Origin: Moniliophthora roreri
Taxonomy: Eukaryota; Basidiomycota; Agaricomycetes; Agaricales; Marasmiaceae
DNA: 64,000 nucleotides
Assembly (NCBI GenBank): GCA_001466705.2
Contig: LATX02000179.1
Location: 186,001-250,000, forward strand
Reading direction: 5' to 3'
The translations under genes were made by a program, and so were the position numbers. The notes below the pieces were generated by a model. The model was not told where the DNA came from, did not search any database, and was given only the letters and a program-made list of their open reading frames with translations. Below are positions 46,610-59,457 of the stretch, piece after piece. How positions within the stretch are numbered: the first letter of the stretch is position 1; each line of letters opens with the position of its first letter.

Positions 46610-47356
46610 TAAAAGGCTATAGGAAAGGAGGGCGTAAGTGCTGGTTTGACTTTTAGGTATATGGAGCCTTTATTGACAAGAATGCTAATGAATCCTCATA
46701 CGTTTGGTCAACGGTGTTTCCTTCATGTCATCCGGTCTCATCACCCGGACTGACGTAGCTGTAAACGGTATTTACAAAATCTGATTGCAATTGAAAGTCT
46801 AAATAAGGTTTGATTTTAAGGATCCTGATCCGCCAGATCCATCAAATCCTTAAGAAGACGTTTAAGGGACTTATAGGCAATCAGGGGGACTATTTACGAA
46901 AATGATACGTAATTATATAAACGACCCCTTCCATAGATGAAGGCTTTAGCACAAGGCCGTTCTATTGACCCTCCAGCTCACCGGGATGACTACCGGTTTA
47001 TTGCTGAATGAGCTAACCCATGTTCCAGTTAAGGAAATAAGGCCAACAGTTGGTTCTGCCTGTAATCCGGGTAATTCCGAATACAGGGGAATGAATTTTG
47101 TATATACGTTAGAAGCCGCTTTACTGGGCTTAAAGTCTACTAATAAAGAAAGAAAAACTTGACCATCCCTCCAAGCAAATCAAAGACCATCTAGAACCTG
47201 TGATTGTGGTCTAATGCCAGTTAAGGTGTCGACTACACAGGTACCTCTTGCAAGATCTCGGGTTACGAGCGCTTGACAAGAGTAATGGTCCCATTCAACA
47301 TTGACCAATGAGAATGAGTGTCCATTAACACAGTTGTCAATGCGGGGCCCATAACC
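46610..47356 (-). other. Copia leader, right unit
   Basis: 747 bp between Gag ATG and the 5' LTR, with the primer binding site at 47345-47356. It lacks the MITE found in the other leader, so that insertion happened in one copy only. The antisense frame at 46965-47162 is present here too. Confidence 0.78.
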
Positions 47357-47599
47357 TGTTGAGACAGAATGGAGACGTAAAGCACAGTGGAGTGTGCTCA
47401 ACTCACATTTGTACGAGAGCTTGTTAGAACCTTGAGGTTTATAGAGGTGCGATGTGCAGAGTAGTCAATGTAAATTGAACTGAAGAATGTAGCTACATAC
47501 ATGCTTGCTTTTATACTACTCTAAAGGATAAGTTCCATGGATAAACGGTGAAACCTAGTAAGCTATGGATGTAAGCTACTGAATACTTGTGAGACAAAG
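47357..47599 (-). repeat. 5' LTR of the right copia unit (truncated)
   Basis: The first 243 bp of an LTR (TGTTGAGACAGAATGG onward), cut by the N at 47600. Confidence 0.85.
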
Positions 47600-47683
47600 N
47601 TAGACAGTCCATCTACATTTTGCATGACTAGGTAACAGGACTTGGCCTTTGGGGCAACTTTTTTAAGATATTCGGGTACTAAC

Positions 47684-48190
47684 TGTTGAGACAGAACGGA
47701 GACGTAAAGCGCAGTGGAGTGTGCTCAACTCACATTTGTACAAGAGCTTGCTAGAACCTTGAGGGTTGTAGAGGTGCAATGTGCAGAGTAGTCAATGTAA
47801 ATTGAACTGAAGAATGTAGCTACATATATGCTTGCTTTTATACTACTCTAAAGGATAAGTTCTGTGGATAAACAGTGAAACCTAGTAAGCTATGGATGTA
47901 AGCTACTGAATACTTGTGAGACAAAGTATCCCAGAATAATGTGTCTTGGAGAGACACAATACAATCGTCTGACAGTAGAAGAAGCTATACATGTGTTCTA
48001 CATGAGTTCTACTGTATTGTACATGAGGCTACAATACTCCTACTGGACAAGGGAGCACTCCTATGACTATATTGCAAGCTCTGGAGAAGCTCAGGAACAT
48101 AGTTTGTAAGTTCTGTAGTTGATCACAGACACAAGTAATACAATAACTAATGTACCTAGTTTAGTATAGTACAGGTACAGTGCTTCAACA
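47684..48190 (-). repeat. Copia LTR (solo or terminal)
   Basis: Complete 507-bp LTR almost identical to 36745-37251. The flanks (GTACTAAC on the left, TCCTGGAC on the right) are not copia and show no 5-bp duplication, so it may be half of a rearranged element. 47601-47683 between the N and this LTR is non-copia DNA. Confidence 0.87.
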
Positions 48191-49846
48191 TCCTGGACAA
48201 ACATAGGTTAGTAATGAGCAAGATAAAAATAAATGTAAGTCTTTTCAGAATTTCCCTCAAAATTAACGGCTTAGCTGCTATCAGCCATAGCATAGCTTAG
48301 CAAGCTGTTAACATCCCTAGGTCCTCTTATCAGTTTTGGGATGAACCTCGGTGCGAGGTACATGAATCACCAAAACAGCAGCTACTTCCACAGCAAAACG
48401 AGCTTCCTTAATTTACTCCCTCCAGCTTCTACAGTCCCTTTCTGCACATCTCCATGAAAGTAAGTAGCCACGTTCAGGCCCCTAGTGAACCCCAGCTACT
48501 ATGCTACCTTCAAGATTGAAATGATTTGTTCCATCCTGCTCAGCATAGACTGTGTACTTTCGGAATTAAATTGTATTGGGATTGGAATCAACATGGCCGT
48601 CATGGTACCTACTGGTAAGTCATCCCTTTCTTTTATGCTCTGGCCTGTCTCATACTGTACTTTCAGGCAGTGGTCATTGGCATTGAATACTCAAAGTCCA
48701 CCTCATTAAAGGCAGATTCAGATTTCAGAGGTATGCTCGTTCCATAACATAGGCTGCTGTCACGGACCGCATCTATTGCCTTCAGCGCGATCTTTCCTTG
48801 CATCAGTCATCACAGATCAATACCAGCGAGTACAATAGCTTTGAATTGTAGTGCACTTTCAGCATCCGCTCATTCTCCACCTATTTCTGGCAAGGCCTAT
48901 GGCTGCTTTTGCACCATTCAAGCCTATTGTGAGTGCTCCTTTGTGTTTGGCCAAGTTTCATGGTGGTTTAAAGGTGTTCTGAGGCTGTATGCTAGTACAA
49001 ACAGGCTGGTAAGACGAGAGAGTTCACAGAATACACATCCAATTACACTGCCTATCAAGATAGAGACTAGGTTTATTGAGTATTTCTTTCCTGTGTCCAG
49101 CTAGAAGTGAAATCTTCAAGAATCATCTAGAACATATTAATCTTGCCCTCTAGCAGAAACATCACAGTGAAGATGTACATTTAGTTCCAAAACACCTGAA
49201 CAACAACTTAGGACATGACCAGATCCTGAGGATGGTGCTGTAAAGTTCTACTCCAGTGTGTGATTCTTCAAGAAGATTTAATATTGGATACTGATTTCAA
49301 GTCTGGTAGGCTGTGTCAGAGATAGCACCCTTGAATGCTGGATATATGATCATCATTTATTGTAGAGCAAGTCCCGTTCTATCTGGGACAAACCTTATGA
49401 GCTATTGTACCCTGAAACGAAATCACCTGCAGAGCTTCAGAGAGGTTGCCATATGTAGGAAACATAAAATTCATACACCAGAGGGACTTTATAAGGAGTG
49501 CTCAGAACATGGCTACACCATTCATGTCCATTGTTCAACCAGATCTGGAGGGTCCCTCTGGAGCTGATCTAGTGGCAACCATCATCTCATCATGGTGTGT
49601 ACACTGCTATAAATCATCATAACCCACCTCCTGAGAGCTCCCTACAGCTTGTATGGGGTCACCTGCATTCAAACATGGTACTACTTCCAAAACTACAGTG
49701 ATTCCATTTTGATAAGAGCCACTGTGAGCTTCCCTTCCTCTTAGTGTTGTCTTCAACTTTTGACAATATCAAACTTTCAGGTTCTAACCATCCTGTTTGT
49801 GACTTTCTCTTTGCTCTATGACATGCCTCCAATGTAATGTGATCAG
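48191..49846. other. No recognised gene
   Basis: About 1.65 kb. Small frames at 48485-48709, 48841-49104 and 49313-49567 and several intron-like phrases are present. It may contain the N-terminal exons of the DUF6534-type gene that follows, but none could be matched. Confidence 0.35.
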
Positions 49847-51260
49847 GGCACTTGAAACTATCCATGCAATTCTGCTTACCCAGGCAATGTATCATTATCT
49901 GATTCTGAACTATGGCAATCCCTCTGCATTGTTGACACATACCTGGTCAGTTGCATCACTTGTTTCATTCCATTTGATTCTGATGTTCTCCAGGACTACC
50001 ATTGTGAGTTTGATTTGTCTATAAGCCCTTTCTGAACTGATACAAACACATTGAGAAGCTTATAAATCCCACAATGGTGAGACCCCATCGTACACTTACC
50101 TTGTTTGAGAGCTAAAATGGAAATGACTCAGAGTCCAATAGCGACCATTGTCCTTATGTTCTATGCTGTAAGAATCTACCTGTGTAAGTATTATAGACAG
50201 TTACATTCACCAGCTGACTGACAGCATTAATAGTTAGTTATAAAAGGGACTGGTGGACACCTGCTATAGTAGTAAGTGAGACCTATATCCACAGAAAACT
50301 ATTCCAGCTCACTTGTCCTTCCAAAGTGTATTCTGAATGCTGTTCAAACTGGTATGTGTTCTATGTTCCATTGGTTGACAGTCTCTTAATCTAAAAGATG
50401 GCATTCAGCATTTTCTATTGGTATGTACCTCAATTCATGGCTTGCCCCAATGACTGATGGCTATGCTTAACCAGCCCTTACAGTTGGAATGTGAGTTTTG
50501 TTGTCATGCAGGACATAATGACATGGCCTCTGACATAGATGACTACAGGGCCAAACACCATTTTTTTGCGGTCATTACTACCAATAAGCAATCCATAGTT
50601 TGTAGTTTTATTTTGCTCCTTGTTTAACTGACCTGAGTTGGACCACAGGCAATTAGTGTTGCCCCACTCTTTTGTACTGCTGCTGGAGATGTCATCTGTG
50701 CAGTGGCACTATCTTACTATTTGCACTCAAACTGTTCAGGCATCAAAAGGTCTGTGCATAATGACAGTTGCAATGGTCCACACAATCACCTGACATTCAT
50801 TCCACATAGTACCAACACACGGATCAACAAACTTATCATCCATGCTATCAATAATGGAGTATTGAATGTGTGCATTAGTCTATTCTCCTTAATCAATGCA
50901 ATCTCACCAAGGTCACTCCAGTGTGGCTGCTATCTCCACAGTTGTCTTTGTATGTGACTCTGAAGATTGCGTTATGAGCTTCCCACTGAATTTGGATCCA
51001 AGAAATTGCAAAACCAAAGAACCTCATGTACCAAGCAGTTTTTCAAGTGGTTGGCAACTGTATGATGCATCATGAATTACCTTTTCCCCTACTAACATCA
51101 AGGCTATTGCAGTGTATGCTAACTCGCTCTTGTCCATGTAAGTCCTGAAGCACAGTTTACAATATTTTGATTAACTATTTTTCATTTTCTCCAGCCTTAA
51201 CTCATGAAACACTCACGTGAAGGCATTCTTGCATGTCTCGGTCAATTCTTCGCACCTTGA
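49847..51260 (+). pseudogene. DUF6534-type multi-pass membrane protein, decayed
   Basis: Exon-like pieces in order match this mushroom-fungus membrane family. They are ALETIHAILLTQAMYHYLILNYGNPSALL (49847-50003), VLMFYAVRIYL (about 50150), AISVAPLFCTAAGDVICAVALSYYLHSNCSGIKR (50649-50749) spliced over a 60-bp intron to STNTRINKLIIHAINNGVLN (50810-50867), and AVYANSLLS (about 51110) spliced to ILNS. An in-frame TGA follows at 51205-51207 where relatives have Arg, consistent with CGA to TGA. The region after 50868 (normally two more helices) does not read cleanly. The N-terminal part is not found. Probably a broken gene. Confidence 0.55.
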
Positions 51261-54200
51261 CCTTGCATTCAGGCCTGCGAGTGAGACATCCAGGTTAACG
51301 CAGGCTGTGGATACCCTCACTATAGATATTGCGAAGGTAGGAGTCCCACCCACATCCAAGTGTTTCATAAACTACATATACTTACAGATCTTGAATGAAC
51401 CGGAACCAGTCACCTGTTGTGATCAGCAGGATGGGGTAAACCCATACTGAGATCCTTTTCTGGAGCTCATGAGTATGATCCAAGGGATCATTTGGGATGG
51501 AAGTCAATCTCGAACGTGGTGTGAGGATCAGACCGGTCCACGAGATGGAAGGGGTCTGGACCTCTGCTAAGGACGAGGAACGAGGGTTCAAGGTGCTGAA
51601 GAGGTGAGAGTTTCGAGAGAGAGGATTATTAAGAGAGGAGAGATTTAAAGGGGAAAGTGTTAGAGTTGATTTGACTAAGGAACTAGGTAATTACAAGACT
51701 CTTAAATACTAGTACTGTGGTTAAGATATCAAATAAGTGAAACAAGTACAGAGTATGGTGAGTGTGGATAATGCGGATAAAGGAAGTAAGAAATAGGAGA
51801 CTTGCGTACTTCGGATGTGTGACTATGGTGAAATGGAGCCCGGATCGTGACACGTGGGTGAATGTCGGATAAACGATCCAGCACCTTCATGGGGTGGCAA
51901 TCCGACAGGAACATGAAAATTCAGATAATAATATATGATATATATGATATATAATATAACAAGGCGTAGAGTCATTTCTGAGGAGCAGAGTGAATGATGG
52001 CGGAAATTCATGGCCGTTGTCCTGAAAGTGAAACTGACCTGTGATTTCTTTTGCTAATCCAAGGTACTATGCACCAGATACACCTTCAAATACAAAGATC
52101 TACCATTCAACATCTCGTCAATTGGGCTACTATCGAACCAGCAGCTAAATCCCTTTGCGCACCTCTGACATCAACGAAGGCAGACGGACCGCCGAAATAT
52201 ACCGTTCCGTTTATGCACAACACTGCATCAGGCAGAAGCGTACGCAACTCCCTCAGTATCGCACGGTAACCTTCTCTGTTAGCCTGAAACGCAAAAAGTC
52301 TGTGTGTCGAGAGAGAAAGAATGGAGGTCACTGTTTCGTGCAGGAAACAAGAAACCGGACCACCAGGAAAGCATCTTATAGCCGCACTAGAAGGCCAGAC
52401 TGTCAAAGGTGTGATAACTAGACAGTCGTGAGCCGGGAAATACCTTGAATGTTGTTTCAGCAAGAGATGACATGGAAATCAGAAGGCAACTTTGCAGATA
52501 AGATTATCACTCACGCGAGCGGCAATCATGATATCCGGTTTCCCAGGTTTTTCTTTTTCCTTTTACACTACCAGGACGAATGCTCATGCTCATTCACGAC
52601 TTTACTGCGACAGTACAGGACTCATTTGGCTCCATGAGTGAGTAATATTTCATCTATTCGACGCTGATGCTGATTTAGGAGTTCTTTTTTTCGCTCAGGA
52701 TTTTCGACTTTCCAGCGTTAAACCCCGACCGCAATTGCACGTAGATGCCCTCAGGCATTGTCTTCGAAGCTTTGAACGAGTATATGGACTTTATTTGGAT
52801 GTGTGAGGTGCGTAATTTGGTTTTTATCGTGCCTTTTCTGGCTGCTGACGAGCTTTTTTCTTCAGATTCCTGGCGTCTTGTAACCTGCATTGCAGCCGAA
52901 CTCAGTCGTGGAGAACACTAGGGCAAGAGGAACAAGTCGCTCATAGGTTGGAGGTCGGTTTACTAGGTGCGAGTATTGCGGCTTCATCGTTCAGCAGAGC
53001 TGGCCGTTGATATGCATTTTCTACCTAGATTTCTTGCGCGTTCAACACCTCTGGTTCCGAAAAACGTCAGCAGGCACCATGAATCTGAAGATGGAACATT
53101 TTTGGATAGAAAATCAATTTTGTTACCTTATAAATGCCGCCCATGCTGAATACCTCCAGCCCGTCCTACAATTCCTCCTACATGTTCCTGGCGGACAGTA
53201 GGAGCACCGTTTTTGCTATCTGGAAGCTCATACGAGCTGGCTGTATCGGAACCATTCTATCTCGTGCGTTTGTCTTTTCCTTGCTGGCACGTTCTACCTG
53301 AGCGTCATTTTAGGTCTATACTACGCCTTTAGCTCGCTTTCCCTACTTGAACTAACGACGACTAGTACTCATAACGTCTGCCTATGATCAACAAGTTGCT
53401 CTTCACTTATTCTGGGTATGGTTTTCCTCACGTTTGTCGTCAGCGTCCCTGCCGGACATTCACTTCATCCTTAGGAAGTCGATATCCGTACGCATTGACG
53501 AATATTATCACTGTAAGACCCGGTGACAGTTGTACATTGAATCTCCAAATGTCAAGCGCGGTGCTTTGGTGGATTTGGAACTGCACTCATTTTTTCGAGG
53601 ACGTTGTTGGAAGGGCGTACCTTTCACATTCGCTGCCACTCAATTATGTAGAAACTGAAGTTTGCATCGACACTCTGTTCGTACTCCTACTGGCGCTTTT
53701 AACCCCAGCCTGCCCGTGAGAGAGAATCTATGATACCTGCTCTCGCGTTCACCAGCGGCCTCACTTCATAATACCCCCCTGTTCATCCTCATCTGCGTAA
53801 TCTCCGGTGTTCAACATCACCTACGAGGAGTGGTTAGGTTCACAGATATCAACGCCACTAGTGCCGATACCCCAGCTCCAGTATCGCTATCGGTACTATA
53901 CCACCAGCAATAGCGGTTCCTTCCCCATAGGCTTTTCCTCAGCACCCTTGAGCATCTCACAGACGAAAGCCGAAGAAACCAAAGCAAGCGTAAAAGGTTA
54001 AGGGTTTGGGGAAGGCAAGAACAGGCTATAGTAAGCGAGTAAACGGCAATTCAAGGGCGGTGCATCGCAATCGACAGAATATGGTGTGTTTAACTCTCAT
54101 TCTGCTTTTTCAGACGTTTGTGATCGTCGTTCAGGGAGTCCTTGTGGTTGAAGTCGATCCGGGAGGAGGGTGAACGATTCCGAGAGCCAGAGCCTCAAGG

Positions 54201-56893
54201 CGTATAGTCGTTTGGTATATGTTATCCATGCACCGTAGAGAAAAGATCATGTATTTGTATGGTGTATAAAATCATGACACGCCAAGTGACGATTCTGAGT
54301 TTACACCGTGACGCGTGCTAGAGAGGGTCGAGATGCTCTGACACAGTGCATGAAGGTTGCTAGATAGTGGTCGCAGATGAAGAACAGCCCGGGTATTACA
54401 TCGGCGTTAAGTAGTGAGGCGTCCACGTGCCTTGGACCGAGTTCGTGGACATAGGTCTATCACTCCAGCGCGCGGTTCGCATTCTTCCATCTTACCCAAC
54501 TTTGCAGTTATCTGCCTCTTGGCTTCCAAGTTCTTCTTCCATGGCCATGGTGTCGATAACCGAGCTCCTCAGTCGGCAGCTTTCAAGAAATGACGATAAC
54601 CACCCTAATCGTTTTTCGCTTGCGATTCAGGACGACTGGATAGCTTTGTTTCCTCGATATGATGTGTTTTCTATAGTGCGTTTCGTCCATTTGTCTCCCC
54701 CCCTTTTTTTTTTCTCAGCTGCTCATTGGCTTTTGATAGCAGGCATCATCATCGTTGATCTGCTACTACGCTCTTGGGAGTCCATCCTTTGGACTCAAAG
54801 ATTGGGGGGACCTGGTCATTTTGAGGTTTCGCTTGTGCCGGTGCGTTATTCAGTCTCACTCTGATGAAATTTCTGCTAGCTAATATTCCTTCTGGCATTC
54901 CAGAAATACGCTACAGGATCGCAACCTGCCAACGTCAAACTTTGCAAAGCGGAATCCTTTGTCCTTTGAACGTTGCAACCAGTATCCTCGAGATTCTCGT
55001 GTGCTTGCGGCATGCGTTTCAGTTTCGGTCCCTGTGAAGACATACTCAAAGCACCCGTATACATTTGCCTGGAAAAATGTGGTAGATGTGTGTGGATCTT
55101 CCACCGGTTGTAATCGCTACTAGCCATGACTAACAGACCACTACCTTTCGCTAGCTCCCCGGCGTTACACTCTCCGTACAGGAACTGGAGCGTTGTCCAT
55201 GGACTCAAGATCTGAACTTCGGTGGGCGCTCTGGAGAAGAAGAGAAGCTGTTGACGGAAAAGGCGAGATGAGCTGGGCGGGGTGTTGTCGAAGGTTCGCT
55301 TCTTCATTTCTCAGATCATTCGTTTTCCTCGTCTTATTTCTGAATTATAGACCGACAGGAAGAATCAAGCTGGCTTTTCATACATCCTCGGTCTACCATT
55401 TGCATACCCAACCCTCGCTCATTGGTATGTCTCACCCGCGCCCCCTTATTCGAATCCCGAAACTGATGGTTGCTTACAGCCGCTTTTGGCCTGTCCTAGT
55501 CGAAGAATCACCTACTCACGCCTGTCACTGGAAACCCGTGGAAACTCGCAGAACGTCCTCGAACAATCACGCACGTAACGATGACGTACTCTAGACAGCC
55601 AGCTCAGTACACGAGCAGGAAGTGCAAACGCCAAAGGCCGAGAGGAACCACTGCCCGATACGATCTCATACCTGTGGTCTTGGATGGCTTGGAAGCAGCG
55701 CCTACCAGCTTCATCTACGCTACAACCCATAGCTACCGCAACTATCAATGGCGGCTTCTCCGTCACTGCCTCCGCCTATCTCCGCGTTGGGACCGTTCCT
55801 CCACGCCTCTCTCTGTTGTTATCCTCAGCACCAAATTACCGGTAATTGTCCTTTCAAAGGTTCTACAAGCCTAAGCGGGTTAGGGAAAAGGAGCTGCAGA
55901 GGAAGACGGCTGAAGAGAGTGATCAAAGGAACGTATCAAGTCGCAGTAGTTATTACTCTGGCATGGTCGTTTCAGTGTTTTTATAGTGTGCTGTCTCGTG
56001 GAAATGGTATACCTTTTCGTCGTATCTTCGGTAGTGTCAGTTGCCGATAAGGAGGCTATGCAGGATGCTGGGTACAGTTGTTGCCTCGTGAGGATATGTT
56101 GGCAGCGGACAATCCTTTTTCGTAGCGCCGATGAAAACCTCCTACACGCAGGCGCGTTTAAGGGTTCAAGCTGACACCTCGTTCCCCAAGGCTGGACCTT
56201 ACGTGACAACATGTCCGAGTCATTGTCCTCAGGACCCAGGCATCTAGGAGAAGAGATGGATGTTATTTGAGAGCGCACAGTCCGAGGCCGGCTTTGAGAG
56301 ACAAGATTGAGGTATGTATGGACTGTTCGTTCTCGGAATTCGGGACGCTGATCAGGTTTCATACAGCTTTCGCTCCAATTTCAGTAAATGCCTTCATGAT
56401 GCCTCATTGAATTCACGTTGGAAGAATGTGGCGAGGGAGGCTGTAATTTTGATGCCCAGCATTCTGAGTGTCAATGCGCTACCCCTGACGTTGCAGCTGG
56501 GGCTGCTTTCGTCTCTCCTTTGGGCGTTGGATTGCCGCTGGGGTCACTTTTGGGCGATAGAGCGGATCATGGACAATCTGAAGGTCACTATTCAATGGCA
56601 AATGCTCAGTAGGCCATAGAACTCGATACCCGACCCCTTATCCTCTCGAATAAGCTGTACATTATCATACTGCTCCATTATCTGTGAATTATACACCCAT
56701 GTACGCCGATAATCACGGTGTGAATCAGCCGACCCTCAATGAGGACGACTGAGTATTGATGTATTGCTGTAACGTGTGCAAGCAACGTGCCTAATATATC
56801 TGTGTAACGCGCATGGCAGTCCACTTGCATACCTTTACTCTTGACCCCCACCATCTCCTACCGCCATTACTTCTGAACACGGGCGAACGAGTT
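51261..56893. other. Long stretch without a recognised gene
   Basis: 5.6 kb. Many medium-sized frames occur (for example minus 52107-52463, plus 53384-53719, plus 54427-54864, minus 54876-55307, plus 55193-55594, minus 55880-56362), several hydrophobic and with possible introns between, but none carries a motif I can defend. 51925-51960 is a TATATGATATA-type AT-rich tract. An intron-containing reading from 53144 (MLNTSSPSYNSSYM, hydrophobic afterwards) may be part of an orphan membrane-protein gene. Confidence 0.35.
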
Positions 56894-59434
56894 ATGTCGA
56901 TGTTCAACAACAACCAAAATTTCCACATTAGTGGTGGACAATTCATGAGCAATTTCTACTCAGTAGATGACCGTGCGTGGCTTTCTTCTGTAATGCTCAC
57001 AATGCTCCTGACCTCCATCATAGCTATTGGTCGTCTTTACGAATATATAAAGGACGTGGGTGCAGCACATGACGCAGAAGCCCGATATCCGCCGCCTCAA
57101 TGCCATCCAGGCACACGTCAAGCAGTCCTGAAGGAAATTCATGACTGGATCTATAGCCCTGAACCACAGAATCACATATTCTGGCTCTATGGACCAGCTG
57201 GTGCTGGAAAATCTGCAATTGCCCAAACTATTGCAGAAATGGGACAGCAGGAGGCTTCTTGGTCTCCAGCTTTTTCTTCTTGCGAGGACACCCGATACGA
57301 AGCAATGCCAAGGCCTTGTTCCTGACCATTGCCCATGGTCTTGCAAACTCTATACCAGAGCTCCGAGAACCAATTGAAGAGGCACTCAGGAGCGATCCTA
57401 CCATTCTTCAAGCTAAGCTTGAAGCGCAGTTTCAGAAGCTCATTGTTGAGCCATGCATGCTTCTGGTGCAGCTGTGTCATTTCCCTTGGGTTATTGTCAT
57501 TGATGGGTTGGATGAGTGCAAAGATAGTCAGGAACTAGAGCGCATCCTCTCCATCCTTGCAACCATATTCCCAAAAGGCATACCCCTACGTTTCCTCCTA
57601 TGCAGCAGGCCAGAACTACATATCAGGTGGTCTTTCAACACTAATACATTTCGCCCATATCTATGTCGGGCTGCTCTGGATAATACATACCAGACACAAC
57701 ATGATATCATGAAATTCTTAACCAGCGAGTTCCAACAAATCCGTAATGAACCCCAACATCACCACATCCCATTTCCCTCTCCATGGCCCTCACCTGGGGT
57801 TATTGATGAACTTGCACATAAGGCATGTGGGCAGTTTATCTATGCTACCACAGTTGTCAAGTTCATTGATAATCCATACTTCAATCCTTGCACACAACTG
57901 GAGCTTGTTCTCCATCCTGGACCTCAATCAAATCCAGAGGCTAGGTCACCATTCCATGATCTGGATGTACTTTACCATCAGATCCTTTCATGCCATCCTC
58001 AGCCCTCAAAACTGAAAAATGTTTTTTGGGCTCTCATAGTATTATGTGGGTGGCAGAGATTTAAGGAACAGCATAATACACCACTAAGGATTGAAGCATT
58101 TCTGTTACTGGGCAAAGGAGATGTCATCTCAACTTTGTCTGGAATGCACTCAATTCTCCATATTGGTCACCCCTATGAGCAAATTCACATTCTTCACAAA
58201 TCATTTGAAGATTTCCTACTGGATCCAACACAGTCTGGCTGCTTCTTCTTAGGAGATGAACAAACCAGAAGAAAACATGAGGCCTTACAAATCCTTCACA
58301 TCATCAATCATTACTCTCAAACATATTGCAATAATCAAGAGCAATTATCACTGCAGCAGTAAGTGTCTACCTAGGTGAATCATACAAGCCATTGACTTTT
58401 AGTTGCCACAGATGGGAGATCTTCTGGTATGCATGGCATAAGTGGGGAGACATATGTGGAAGGAGTATCCCTGATGAATGGGTTTTGAATGCCCTTCATA
58501 ATTTCTCAAGGAATCTTGGACCTTATATTGCCAGATGCCTATATTATCCCAACTCTCCTGATTCACATGGGTATAATCTAAAGCACTTCTTTTATTATTG
58601 CATGATACAGCAGTTCCTTCAACAAAGTATGACACTACTGGAGCACTTACAGGTGTGTGCTCTATTAATGAACAATAACTCTGAACTCAAAGCCATCACT
58701 TACATTTATATAGAAGAAGCCCAATGTACCTGTCAAAATAATCAATTGCTTCTCTAATCCCATGAGCTGCCTTTGTGTCAAAGTATCACAATCAGACATT
58801 CCTGATATGATACTCCATCAATTCATGGATGCTGCTGCTGTTCAACTGGCTTATTTTCTTGTGAAGCATTCCCTCCTTCCACCTCTGGAGAAGGCCAAAT
58901 TCCAACAACTTGTTAATGCATATCCCAACATCTTGGATTCAGAACACTTCCAGGTGGTCTGCATTGGAAATGACTGTGGTTGTCCTCTGACATCCACTTC
59001 AATGTGTTTGGCTTCATCATGTTATCCACCAAACTCTCATGATGGCTTGTATCATATCAATCTTATAGCAGCCATCAGGAAGGTATTGGCCATTGTGTTA
59101 CAAAATGTTAAATGTTGGGAATATGGTTTCTCAACCCTTGATTGGAATCCAACATATGATATCTCTGACTGGCTAGCTATTTGTGGGCCCTGTCCAGAAC
59201 TCCTGTCCCCACTTTCTTTAGTTTTGACAGGAGTTCAAACTAAGAAAGATCAAGATGGGGTGCTAAAATGGCTCCAGGTGAGTTTGATGCAATAATTTTG
59301 GTATGAAATGTATACTGACAACTCAATGCTAGTCCTTTCCACCAGAATATGGTTCTCAAACTGCTCCTCTCATTAAGTGGGTGCAAGCAATTAAACCAAA
59401 TGGTATTTGGGGATGGAGGAAGATGAGGTGGTGA
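56894..59434 (+). pseudogene. NACHT-domain STAND ATPase (NLR-like), one frameshift
   Basis: Exons 56894-56972, 57024-58358, 58403-58652, 58714-59277 and 59333-59434, about 776 aa. The start at 56894 gives MSMFNNNQNFHISGGQFM, the usual beginning of basidiomycete NACHT proteins, then CHPGTRQAVLKEIHDW, Walker A GPAGAGKSAIAQ, SSFFFLRGHPIRSNAKAL and Walker B WVIVIDGLDECKD. A sensor-like LRFLLCSRPE and the HILHKSFEDFLLD block follow. Such proteins are signal-transducing ATPases tied to non-self recognition and programmed cell death in fungi. Between Walker A and SSFFF (57240-57258) the frame moves by one base, consistent with a single lost nucleotide and no intron there. This may be real or a sequencing error, since the rest splices perfectly. 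The C-terminal part has no WD40 or ankyrin repeats. Confidence 0.78.
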
Positions 59435-59457
59435 AAGGTCTGTTAACATGGTGAAAC

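Larger units (their letters stand above)
37252..47599 (-). mobile_element. Ty1/copia retrotransposon, right unit (composite)
   Basis: A second copy of the same family in tandem: polypurine tract 37252-37262, RNase H, RT, integrase, protease, spacer, Gag (ATG 46609), leader, primer binding site 47345-47356, and 5' LTR from 47357 to the N at 47599/47600. Single Ns at 41570, 42407, 44112 and 44953 each mark a jump: the protease-spacer segment appears three times, the spacer-Gag segment twice, and about 640 bp present in the left unit are missing at 44953. It differs from the left unit mostly by C/T and G/A changes. Confidence 0.85.

Noticed and set aside
51925..51960. AT-rich TATATGATATA tract as possible origin or promoter
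   Set aside because: A short simple repeat with no supporting context.
52107..52463. Minus-strand frame with REGYRAILRELRTLLPDAVL and VYFGGPSAFVDVRG
   Set aside because: It looks protein-like, but I could not match it to any family and there is no exon chain.
54427..54864. Plus-strand hydrophobic frame, possible DUF6533 membrane protein
   Set aside because: Only a vague spacing similarity; the expected following helices were not found.
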